Shown here one piece after another: positions 1-7,078 of a stretch of DNA of 8,329 nucleotides. The DNA is from Pseudomonadota bacterium (lineage in GTDB: Bacteria > Pseudomonadota > Alphaproteobacteria > Rhizobiales > Kaistiaceae). A model generated the notes under the pieces. The model saw only the letters and a program-made list of their open reading frames with translations. It made no database searches and was not told the DNA's origin. Location of the stretch: contig JAEZEN010000223.1 of assembly GCA_023433185.1 (NCBI GenBank), forward strand, positions 1 through 8,329, written 5' to 3'. Position numbers and translations under genes: made by a program. Every line of letters starts with the position of its first letter. The first letter of the stretch is position 1.

Positions 1-236
1 TCCTCCGCCCCTGCCGAGCGGGCCGGAGGCTCCGCGGCCCCATCCGCGGTCTCGCCGGACTGGATGACGCGCACCGGCTGCCCGCCGTTCGCGGGCGGGG
101 TATCCGGCGCGGTCGGCCCCGTGATCGCTCCGACGTCCGGCACGGGCGTGCCGCCGAACATCCCGAGCTGCGACCCGGCGAACCAGCCCGCCACTCCCAC
201 GGCGACGACGACAAGGGCAACGCGGATCAGCCGCAT
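1..236 (-). CDS. Partial membrane-anchored or secreted protein of unknown function, last visible gene of the cellulose operon
   Basis: This is the 5' end of a gene; 78 codons are visible and the frame stays open to the window edge. The start is ATG at 236, preceded by a good Shine-Dalgarno (AGAGG, about 6 nt upstream), and it overlaps the end of bcsZ by 10 bp. Residues about 4-24 form one hydrophobic helix after a short basic N-terminus (MRLIR), either a signal anchor or an uncleaved signal peptide. After it comes a low-complexity stretch rich in Pro, Ala, Gly and Thr, which looks like a periplasmic linker. No domain can be recognised in the visible part. Position after bcsZ suggests a further cellulose-export component. 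In related alphaproteobacterial operons a TPR protein (BcsK-like) or a BcsC-like protein often sits here, but that is inference from context only. Confidence 0.75.
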   Translation of the reverse strand, partial: MRLIRVALVVVAVGVAGWFAGSQLGMFGGTPVPDVGAITGPTAPDTPPANGGQPVRVIQSGETADGAAEPPARSAGAE

Positions 237-1264
237 TCCCCACCTCTTGAGGCAAGATAGGACAGGCCGAGAAGGTGGAGCGTGGAGGGGTAGTACAGCG
301 TCGGCGTGAAGCTCAGGAGGTCGTCCGGCACCGGAACGCCGCGGGTGCAGGCGACGAGCGCATCGATCATCCGGTAGCCCGGGTCGTTCAGGCTGTCGGT
401 CTTCGTGCCGCTGGTCAGTTCGACCACGGCGGGCGCGCCGAGATTGGCGTAGGGATCGAGGAACACGCCGTCGATGCCCGCCCGGACCATGTAGAGGGGA
501 ATGCGGATCGCATTGTATCCGTAGACGGCGGGAAAGCCCTCCGCCGGGCGGAGTCCGGAGCTCGTGATCTCGACCCAGTCGGCCGGCAGGGCGGCCTTGC
601 CGAAGCGGGCCGCAGCGGCGAGTTCGATGCCGGCCGAGGCCACGTCGTCCCAGGCGACAGCCGGCGCGAGCTCCTTGAGCATCGGAAAGGCCTCGTAGAC
701 CCAGTAGGACGGGTTGACGACCACCGTGCCGGCTGGCCGGTCGGGCGGCGCGAAGCCCTGCACCCCAGGAAGCAGGACGGTCCGGCCGTTCGCCTGGGCC
801 AGAGCGTGGCGGCCGACGGCCTGCGCGAGGGCCGTCGCAGTGGCGGTATAGCGCGGCTCGGTCCAGGCCTTCCCGGCGAGCCCCAGGGCGTAGGCGATCA
901 GGATGTCGCCGTCGGTGGCATTGTTCACGTCGACGATGTGCGGGCTCGCCCGCGGATCCCACTTCCAGGCGACGAGCCCGTCGTCGCGGATCATGAGCTG
1001 GTTGCGGGTGAAGTCGAAGATCCGCTCGAAGGCACCACGGTCGCCCGCGGAAAACGCGAGCAGCAGGCCGTAGCCCTGTCCCTCGCTGTGGCTGATCGCG
1101 CCATTGGCATCGTCGACCACCCGCCCGTCGGCCATCACGAAACGGTCGCGATACGCCGCCCAGTCCGCCGGGCGCAGCGTGTTCTCGAAGCTGGCGAGCG
1201 CGGTGGCGGCCGTCGCGACGACCATCACGAGCACGGCGGCGATGCGCACGGCGACTGCGGTCAC
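227..1264 (-). CDS. bcsZ: BcsZ, periplasmic family 8 glycoside hydrolase (endo-beta-1,4-glucanase) of the cellulose operon
   Basis: The 345-residue protein is close to the usual 340-370 residues for BcsZ. The GTG start at 1264 overlaps the bcsB stop by 4 bp (GTGA) and has a strong Shine-Dalgarno, GGAGG, 5 nt upstream. A signal peptide ends near A22-L23-A24, so the enzyme acts in the periplasm. GH8 features are clear: the SEGQGYG motif at 60-66 with E61 as expected general acid, NATDGD at 115-120 with the substrate-binding acidic residues, FNPSY-like NPSYWVYE at 184-191, and the (A/I)RIPLY motif at 252-258. BcsZ enzymes cut beta-1,4-glucan during or after secretion and usually tune the amount and order of cellulose rather than degrade it for food. 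One oddity: the residue before AIR is Asn (N251), where E. coli BcsZ has the catalytic Asp of its YDAIR motif. The mechanism or activity may therefore differ from the enterobacterial enzyme. Family assignment is firm; catalytic competence is not. Confidence 0.95.
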   Translation of the reverse strand: MTAVAVRIAAVLVMVVATAATALASFENTLRPADWAAYRDRFVMADGRVVDDANGAISHSEGQGYGLLLAFSAGDRGAFERIFDFTRNQLMIRDDGLVAWKWDPRASPHIVDVNNATDGDILIAYALGLAGKAWTEPRYTATATALAQAVGRHALAQANGRTVLLPGVQGFAPPDRPAGTVVVNPSYWVYEAFPMLKELAPAVAWDDVASAGIELAAAARFGKAALPADWVEITSSGLRPAEGFPAVYGYNAIRIPLYMVRAGIDGVFLDPYANLGAPAVVELTSGTKTDSLNDPGYRMIDALVACTRGVPVPDDLLSFTPTLYYPSTLHLLGLSYLASRGGECG

Positions 1265-3792
1265 GACGTCCTCCCGAGGCGGCGGAGAAGGGCGGTCGTG
1301 CAGATGCCGAGGACGCAGCACAACAGGACCAGGGCAACGGCATACACGACGATGTTGGTCGACAGCCAGTTGGCGGCGATGAGGCGGATGTTGTTGATGG
1401 AGAGCTGGCCCGACAGGAGATAGCGCTCGGCCGTCGCCGGGACCGTCGTCACGCCGGCGGCGGCATCGTAGTTGGAGACACGGCCGCCGAGCTGGGACCA
1501 GAAACCGACCCCGGTGAGCGCCTCGACGCCGGTCGCCAGCTCCTCCGGGGTCCGTCCCGATACGAGGGTCCAAAGGCGATCGGCATCCTTCGGGGCCTGC
1601 ACCACGACGGTTGTGGCGCGGCCGGAAGGATCGAACACGGCGTCCCGCTCGGCGAAGATGGCGAACTGGGCGAAGGACAGGTCGAAGTTGCGCTCGAGCC
1701 AGCGCTCGAACTCCACCCAACGGCCATAGAAGCCGCTTGGATTCTGCACTTCGTCCTTCCAGCGGTTGAACACCCCCTGGGTCGTGGTCGAATCACCGAA
1801 GGTGTTGGGCACGATCCGATTCGGGTCGACGTCGATGTTGACCACCGCGCTCGGGTAGCGAAGCGGGCCGTCCCAGCGCAGCCGCGCGGCGTCGGCGACC
1901 CCGAAATCCGCGACGGTTGCCGCCGAGAACTGGTTGAGGGCACCGACGAAGAGCGCCGGCTGGGCGCTGCTCGCGTCGCTGCGCCCCATCTCGGCCGGCA
2001 CGATCCGGCCGCCGCTGATCGCGAGGGCGGACAGGAAGGTCATCGCCGCACCGTAGACCTCGCCCGAGGCGCGCCCCAGCACCACCGGCACGGGACCGGC
2101 GGTCTGGGAGTAGGGAACGCCGGCCCCGGCGAGGGCCGTGAGATCGGGCCAGCGATCGACCCTGGCGAAGGCAGGCATCGAGAACTCGGTCGTATCGAAG
2201 AGCACGAAGCGGTTCGGCCCGCCCGCGACCGTGCCCGGCGCGCAGATCGTGTCGGCCTCGGTATTGAGCACCGCCTCGATCGCGATCGAGTTCACGCCCG
2301 GCCGGAAATGCGTCATCGCCACCTTGATCGGCAGGCGCTGGAGGATGTCGCCCTGGCTCGACGTCAGGGGCATGTTGGCGGCGATGAAGCCATTGACGTA
2401 GACATCGATGCGGCTGCCGGGCCGCACCTGCGCCGTATAGGCGCCGTCGATGGCGAGCGTCGCCTCGCCGAAGGCACCGGAAAAGAAGTCTCCCGGCAGG
2501 CCGATGAAGAACTCGCGGCGGAAGCGGCGCCCGGAGAACTCCTCCGTCGGCACCCCGAGATCGGCAAGGGTCACCGAGCGGGGGCCGTTGAAGAGCTGCA
2601 CCGGCGGCAGGATCATCGGGGTCGTGTCGATGGTGTTCCGCACGGAATCGAGAGGCCGGCCGACGCCGTTGGCGATGTACCCCATCCCCGCCTTCACGTC
2701 CTGCCAGCGCGGGCCGGAGACCACCAGCGTCGGAACCGCGCCGGGCCCGTCGAGGAAGCCGACGGTCGGCGCGGTGCTGGCTTCGCGCGGGAGGCCTGAG
2801 ACGCCGGCGAGTTCCTCCGCCGTCCCCACCAGGAGGCGAAGGACGCCTTGCGGCGGGCCGGCATAGCTGCCGTCGTCGACCGAGACGACGGCCTGGCGGA
2901 AGTTGCCGCGGAGCACGATCGCCTGGATCAGGCGCGCGAGATCGGAATCGGCGAAGGCGCGCTCTCCACCCGGGGCGACGACGTGGATGCGGGTGCGCCC
3001 CGTTGCATCGACACCGACCGCCGGCAGCTCCTCGAGGCTTGCCAGCCGGGTCGGGTTGACGCCTTCGAAGACGATGCCCGTACCGTCCGCCTCGAATTCG
3101 GTCCAGAGATCGTAGGTGGAGAGCATCGTGCAGTCGGTGCGGTGGCGCTGGTCGACCAGGAAGGAGATGACGTTGACGCCCGCCTGGAGCGTACCCGGAG
3201 GGATCGGCGCGTCGATATAGGTCGGATTCTCGCGCGCCAGCAGCGCCCGGCTGACGATCTGACGGTCGTTGATCTTGACGTCGAGCAGGGAGTCCTCGGG
3301 CGAGACGTAGATCGCGCTGTTGAAGACCAGGGCGAGCGCCGCCGGGCGCGACGCCTGTTCGGCGGTGAGATAGAAACCCCACTTCCGCCGCCCCGTCTCG
3401 CCCTCGAACATGAGGTTGGTCCCGGAGAGCAGATACCGGCTGATCCGCCCGGATTCGACCCTCTCGTCGGCCGGCGCGACCGGAGCGGCAGCCACAGGCT
3501 CCCCGGTCGTGTCGGGCGTGCGGTCGGTCAGGTCGAGCGGCTGGTCCGAGTCGGGCGCCGGACCGCCGGTGACGGCCCCCTCCGGGCGGTTGCGCACGTT
3601 GAAGGACCGGAAATCGCCGTCGGGCACCGCTTCGGGGGCGGGCGCCGGAGCGACTTCGGGAACCGTCGCGGGGGCGGGCGGGAGCTCGCCCCGCTCGGGC
3701 GACATGTCGAACGGCGCCTGGGCGAAGGCGATCGCGGGCGCGAGCAGCGCCGTTGCGGCCATCAGGCGGAAGGTGCGGCCAAGGGCGCTCAC
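1261..3792 (-). CDS. bcsB: BcsB, periplasmic membrane-anchored subunit of cellulose synthase
   Basis: This 843-residue protein starts at GTG 3792, inside a 4-bp GTGA overlap with the bcsA stop. An open frame continues upstream to 3969, but that part lies within bcsA and is antisense-like low-quality sequence, and the GTG places a signal peptide right at the start (Arg residues, hydrophobic core, likely cleavage after A22-F23-A24). Residues about 35-115 are a Pro/Ala/Asp-rich linker. The BcsB body begins near 118 (YLLSG), with the carbohydrate-binding and flavodoxin-like repeats expected for the family. C221 in the DCTMLSTYDLW stretch and C517 in TICAPG are typical family cysteines. The C-terminus has an amphipathic segment (about 790-808) and one transmembrane helix (about 813-834) that in known structures packs against BcsA and is required for catalysis. 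Its role is to guide the emerging glucan across the periplasm. It is somewhat longer than most BcsB proteins because of the N-terminal linker. Confidence 0.96.
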   Translation of the reverse strand: MSALGRTFRLMAATALLAPAIAFAQAPFDMSPERGELPPAPATVPEVAPAPAPEAVPDGDFRSFNVRNRPEGAVTGGPAPDSDQPLDLTDRTPDTTGEPVAAAPVAPADERVESGRISRYLLSGTNLMFEGETGRRKWGFYLTAEQASRPAALALVFNSAIYVSPEDSLLDVKINDRQIVSRALLARENPTYIDAPIPPGTLQAGVNVISFLVDQRHRTDCTMLSTYDLWTEFEADGTGIVFEGVNPTRLASLEELPAVGVDATGRTRIHVVAPGGERAFADSDLARLIQAIVLRGNFRQAVVSVDDGSYAGPPQGVLRLLVGTAEELAGVSGLPREASTAPTVGFLDGPGAVPTLVVSGPRWQDVKAGMGYIANGVGRPLDSVRNTIDTTPMILPPVQLFNGPRSVTLADLGVPTEEFSGRRFRREFFIGLPGDFFSGAFGEATLAIDGAYTAQVRPGSRIDVYVNGFIAANMPLTSSQGDILQRLPIKVAMTHFRPGVNSIAIEAVLNTEADTICAPGTVAGGPNRFVLFDTTEFSMPAFARVDRWPDLTALAGAGVPYSQTAGPVPVVLGRASGEVYGAAMTFLSALAISGGRIVPAEMGRSDASSAQPALFVGALNQFSAATVADFGVADAARLRWDGPLRYPSAVVNIDVDPNRIVPNTFGDSTTTQGVFNRWKDEVQNPSGFYGRWVEFERWLERNFDLSFAQFAIFAERDAVFDPSGRATTVVVQAPKDADRLWTLVSGRTPEELATGVEALTGVGFWSQLGGRVSNYDAAAGVTTVPATAERYLLSGQLSINNIRLIAANWLSTNIVVYAVALVLLCCVLGICTTALLRRLGRTS

Positions 3793-5990
3793 GATGTCGG
3801 CTTCCCTGCCGGCGGCAAGACCTCGGCCTCGCGGTCGCGCGCCGCACCGATGCGGCGCATGAGATAGGCCATGCCGCGGAAGGTCTGATAGATCGCGGTC
3901 TTGATGAACCAGAAGGTGCCGCGGATGATGCCGATATTGACGCGGCGCGATGCCTGGAACTCGCTCCACTGCTTCGAATTGGCGAAGAGCAGGTCGGCGA
4001 TCAGCCGGTAGTGGACCGCCTCCGACGTGCGGAACCGGCAGCCGATGATCACCGTGTTGTCGTCCTCGACGAAGTTGCGCACCGTAAGCGGCAGGACGTC
4101 GATGGGGATGTTGGTGGAGAGCGGTTCGAAGCGGATCGCCGCCTCATCGCCGACCCGCATCCTGTCGGCGGCCTGATGGACGATGCGGATGCGCGCCCCG
4201 CCGAGCGACACGTCCTCGATCGAGGCGGGCACGACCTCGCCGTCGTGGATGAAGTCGCAGCGCCGCGCGATCCGCACGCGATGGCTGCTCTGCGGGTTGC
4301 GCCGCTCGGAAACCACCCCGAGCGCGCAGCCGGCGAAGAGCAGGTTGAGGATGTTCCAGCCGCCGACCACGAGCGTCACGTCGGCGTCGAAGGGATCGAC
4401 CACGATGCGCCAGACCGTCATCACGACCCCGGCGAGAAGCACGGCGAAAATGATGAAGAAGGGGCCGCCGAGCTCCGAGATGTAGCTGCGGTCGAGCGTC
4501 TCGTCCTTGGCCGTCACCTTGAAGGTCGGCTTGCGCGGATTGACGAAGACCGAGATCAGCGCCGGCAGGAGGTAGACCGCCTGCACCATCTCGTAGAGCT
4601 CCGAGACCCAGGGCCATCGGAAGCGGCCATAGAGGTAGTTCTGCATCATCAGGTTCGCGATCATGTACATGACCGTGTAAGCGAGGAACTCCCCTCCCGA
4701 AGCAACGAATATCTGTGCGCCGAAAAAGAGATAGAATAGTGGCGCAATCAGGAAAATCATGCGCGGGAAGGCGAACAGCCAGAACAGCGTGCTCGACATG
4801 TAGCAGAGCCGCTGCGGCACGCTCAGGCCGCGCTTCAGCGGCGGAAACCGGAAGCGCAGGATCTGCATCATCCCCTGGGCCCAGCGCGTCCGCTGGCCGA
4901 TGAAGCTCGCGAAGGTCGAGGGCTGGAGCCCGGCGATCAGCGGCTTGTCGACATAGACGCTCTCCCAGCCATTGGAGTGCAGCTCGAGCGCGGTCTCGGC
5001 ATCCTCGGTGATGCTGACGCCCGAGAAGCCCTTGGTGGTCTTCAGCGCCTCGCGGCTGAGCACCGCGGCCGAACCGCAGAAGAACGACGCGTTCCACTTG
5101 TCGAGGCCGCGCTGGATGATGCCGTAGAACATCTCGTTCTCCGACGGCATGTAGTCGAAGGTCTCGAGGTTCCGCTCCAGCGGATCGGGATTGATGAAGA
5201 AGTGCGGGGTCTGGACGAGGAAGAGCTTGGGGTTCTCCCGGAAGTAGCCGACCGTTTCGTTGAGGAAGTCCCGCGCCGGGGCGTGGTCGGCGTCGAAGAC
5301 GGCGACCAGTTCGGCGCTCGAATGCGCGAGGCCGTTGTTGAGGTTGCCGGCCTTGGCGTGCTCGTTCCGGGCGCGGGTGAGGTAGTTGACCTCAAGATCG
5401 GCGCAGAGCGCCTGGAGCTGCGTCCGCCGCTCCTGGGCCGCGACGGCTTCCTTGACGTTCTGCGAGCGGCACTTCTGGTCGGTGCCGCCGTCATCGAGAA
5501 GCCACACCGTCACCCGGTCGGCGGGGTAGTCCATGCCCTTGGCGGCCGCGAGCGTGGTCGCCAGCAGTTCGGAATCCTCGTTGTAGGAGGGCACGAACAC
5601 GTCGACGGTCGGCGGTTCGGGCGGCGGCGGCGGCGAATCGCGGACCGGCAGCGGCCTCGCCACGACGAAGAGGCTGAGGCCGAGCATGCCGACATTGTAC
5701 AGCTCGGCGAAGTAGAGAAGGATGCCCGGGATGAAGTTCTCGAGCTGGTTGATCGGCGGGATCGTTTCGGTCGTGCGCCAGTACACGTAGCGCAGCACGA
5801 TGGCGGTGCCGAGGGAGAGCGAGATCAGACGCCAGACGCCCTCGGGCTTGATGGTCTTGAGGATGATCATCGCGGCAACGACCAGGGAGCCGGCGATCAC
5901 CTGCGCCTGAAGGCTGATCGGCAGGCCGATGAGGAACAAGGCTGCCCCCGCCGCCACGGCCCACAGGATCGTATAGCCAACCTTGCCCAT
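3789..5990 (-). CDS. bcsA: BcsA, cellulose synthase catalytic subunit (UDP-forming) with PilZ c-di-GMP receptor domain
   Basis: This 733-residue inner-membrane glycosyltransferase family 2 enzyme transfers glucose from UDP-glucose to a growing beta-1,4-glucan and translocates it. N-terminal membrane helices lie at about 8-46, 55-71 and 90-112, followed by a poly-Pro linker (119-127). The GT domain has all signatures: D166-D167, DAD at 233-235, FFCGSAAVL at 303-311, TED at 328-330 (catalytic base D330) and QRTRW at 366-370. Further helices follow, and the gating-loop motif FKVTAK is at 490-495. The PilZ domain starts near 562, with the arginine motif (R573 and R577, RxxxR) and DVSLGG at 593-598 (D, S, G all present), so c-di-GMP activation should be retained. 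A C-terminal amphipathic helix lies near 690-712. The ATG at 5990 has only a modest Shine-Dalgarno (AAAGG, 4 nt away). The stop overlaps the bcsB start. A run of rare codons covers residues about 411-433. Confidence 0.98.
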   Translation of the reverse strand: MGKVGYTILWAVAAGAALFLIGLPISLQAQVIAGSLVVAAMIILKTIKPEGVWRLISLSLGTAIVLRYVYWRTTETIPPINQLENFIPGILLYFAELYNVGMLGLSLFVVARPLPVRDSPPPPPEPPTVDVFVPSYNEDSELLATTLAAAKGMDYPADRVTVWLLDDGGTDQKCRSQNVKEAVAAQERRTQLQALCADLEVNYLTRARNEHAKAGNLNNGLAHSSAELVAVFDADHAPARDFLNETVGYFRENPKLFLVQTPHFFINPDPLERNLETFDYMPSENEMFYGIIQRGLDKWNASFFCGSAAVLSREALKTTKGFSGVSITEDAETALELHSNGWESVYVDKPLIAGLQPSTFASFIGQRTRWAQGMMQILRFRFPPLKRGLSVPQRLCYMSSTLFWLFAFPRMIFLIAPLFYLFFGAQIFVASGGEFLAYTVMYMIANLMMQNYLYGRFRWPWVSELYEMVQAVYLLPALISVFVNPRKPTFKVTAKDETLDRSYISELGGPFFIIFAVLLAGVVMTVWRIVVDPFDADVTLVVGGWNILNLLFAGCALGVVSERRNPQSSHRVRIARRCDFIHDGEVVPASIEDVSLGGARIRIVHQAADRMRVGDEAAIRFEPLSTNIPIDVLPLTVRNFVEDDNTVIIGCRFRTSEAVHYRLIADLLFANSKQWSEFQASRRVNIGIIRGTFWFIKTAIYQTFRGMAYLMRRIGAARDREAEVLPPAGKPTS

Positions 5991-6106
5991 ATCGCCTTTC
6001 GTCCACCGCGGCGGCCGGTCTCAGCCCGGGCCGCACATCCAGTATTCCAGTCCCACTACTAACGACCCCTCCTCAAGAGAGTGTTTCCAAGGCTGACACG
6101 CGCCGC
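5991..6106 (-). promoter_or_regulatory. Untranslated leader between bcsN and bcsA
   Basis: This 116-bp gap is the only real spacer within the operon. I see no rho-independent terminator after the bcsN stop, so readthrough from bcsN into bcsA is likely. The gap holds a perfect AGGAGG (minus strand, 6073-6068) that does not serve bcsA, and GC-rich short palindromes (CCGCGG, CGGCCG) at about 6006-6017 just upstream of the bcsA ribosome site. These could fold in the mRNA. An internal promoter is possible, but no convincing -35/-10 pair is visible. Confidence 0.35.
6021..6056 (-). other. Possible 11-codon leader ORF upstream of and in frame with bcsA
   Basis: A GTG at 6056 follows a perfect AGGAGG (6073-6068) with an 11-nt spacer and opens a short frame, VGLEYWMCGPG, closed by TGA at 6023-6021. 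That stop lies exactly ten codons before the bcsA ATG, and the mini-ORF shares the bcsA frame. It could be a leader peptide that controls bcsA translation, a remnant of an older start, or chance. Only the Shine-Dalgarno and the spacing support it. Confidence 0.2.
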
Positions 6107-7078
6107 TCAATTCGGCAGCGGCACCGTCGGCACCTGCTCCTGGCTGCCATAGCCGCCCGGCGGCGGCACGATCGGGCCCTCGATCGGGCGGACCGGCGGG
6201 GGCTCCCGTACCACCACCCGCCGCGGGGGCGCCGCCCGCACCGGAGCCCGCGCCGTCACCGGAAGCTCCGGCTCGATCGGCGCCGACATCGCGCCGAGGT
6301 CGGCCGAGACCGCCGGCGGCTTGCCGTAGGGATTCCAGAAGCGCGACGGCAGGTAGCCCACGATATCGAACCGGTACATGAGGTTGAGCAGCTCCTGATC
6401 GGTGGCGTTGCGATCGCAGACGCGGAGCCGGATGCCGACCTGCCCGTTCTCGAGGAAGCGCGACCGCGACAAGAGCTGCCAGGCGTAGATGCAGCGGTCG
6501 CCGCTCCGCGCTACGCCCGTGGCAAAGCCGAAGGGGCCGTACTTGTTCTGGGCATAGAGGTTCGAGGTTCGCATCGGCACACCGAGCATGTACCACTGGA
6601 ATTCCCGGGCGATCTGCGACGGCTGGATGGAATCCCGGCCGAGCGCATTGTCCTCCACGGTGACGTAGTCCGACTGCCCGTAGAGCGTGACCGTGATGAA
6701 ATTCTGCCCCGAAACCTGCGAGTCGGTGGAGAGGATCGTCTGGCGAACGGTCGCGTCGCGGTAGCGCTTCTCGATGACCGACACGGTCGCCGGGCCGCCG
6801 GGCCACAGGCGGGCGAAGGAATCGGTCGGAGGCAGTTCCCGGCTTGCCGACATCGTGCGCGGCCCCTGCGAAACGCAGCCGGCCACGACAAGACCGGCGA
6901 GGGCGACGGCGACGCCTCGGAGCAGCGCCCGGGCCCCGAACCGAGCCTGGCTCCCGGGCAGGCGCAGGGCACGCCGCCGTCGGTGGGGCGGGTGACCGCG
7001 ACCGGCCGGGACGTTTCGGCCTGAATGTCTCACCGTCAAGCACCCCGCCTCCGACATCACCCGCTTGGGGATGCGCAT
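6107..7078 (-). CDS. bcsN: BcsN, predicted lipoprotein of the cellulose biosynthesis operon
   Basis: The ORF gives up to 323 residues. A hydrophobic segment at about 52-67 ends in the lipobox LVVAGC, with C68 as the predicted lipidated residue, so the mature protein would sit on a membrane facing the periplasm. The part after it (LPPTDSFARLWPGGPATVSVIEKRY, here interrupted for brevity at 82-106, and NKYGPFGFATG at 178-188) resembles the cellulose biosynthesis protein BcsN family found upstream of bcsA in Hyphomicrobiales. Two cysteines, C196 and C221, could form a disulfide. The last 50 residues are a Pro/Arg-rich tail likely to be disordered. The start is uncertain. Candidates are ATG 7078 (used here), ATG 7057, TTG 7039 (best Shine-Dalgarno, GGAGG with 8-nt spacing) and GTG 7033. 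All leave an unusually long Arg-rich stretch before the signal core. The molecular role of BcsN is not established; membership of the cellulose operon is the main clue. Confidence 0.85.
   Translation of the reverse strand: MRIPKRVMSEAGCLTVRHSGRNVPAGRGHPPHRRRRALRLPGSQARFGARALLRGVAVALAGLVVAGCVSQGPRTMSASRELPPTDSFARLWPGGPATVSVIEKRYRDATVRQTILSTDSQVSGQNFITVTLYGQSDYVTVEDNALGRDSIQPSQIAREFQWYMLGVPMRTSNLYAQNKYGPFGFATGVARSGDRCIYAWQLLSRSRFLENGQVGIRLRVCDRNATDQELLNLMYRFDIVGYLPSRFWNPYGKPPAVSADLGAMSAPIEPELPVTARAPVRAAPPRRVVVREPPPVRPIEGPIVPPPGGYGSQEQVPTVPLPN

Noticed and set aside
275..1423. Long plus-strand open frame (382 codons) opposite bcsZ
   Set aside because: Its product is rich in Arg, Gly, Asp and His with no recognisable fold, typical of the antisense frame of a high-GC gene. 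bcsZ on the other strand has clear GH8 motifs.
2848..3867. Plus-strand open frame (339 codons) opposite bcsB
   Set aside because: Low-complexity Arg/Asp/Gly-rich product with no domain; it is the shadow of bcsB codon bias.
3793..3969. Upstream extension of bcsB to ATG 3969
   Set aside because: The extension lies inside bcsA, has no family similarity, and would bury the signal peptide. GTG 3792 fits the signal peptide and the overlap pattern seen at bcsZ.
4977..6062. Plus-strand open frame (361 codons) opposite bcsA
   Set aside because: Composition is that of an antisense shadow, and the BcsA motifs on the minus strand are complete.
6061..6088. EcfG-type stress promoter upstream of bcsA (GGAAAC ... 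CGTT on the minus strand)
   Set aside because: The -35 has a mismatch to GGAAC, and the distance to CGTT is about two bases longer than the usual 16-17 nt spacer.
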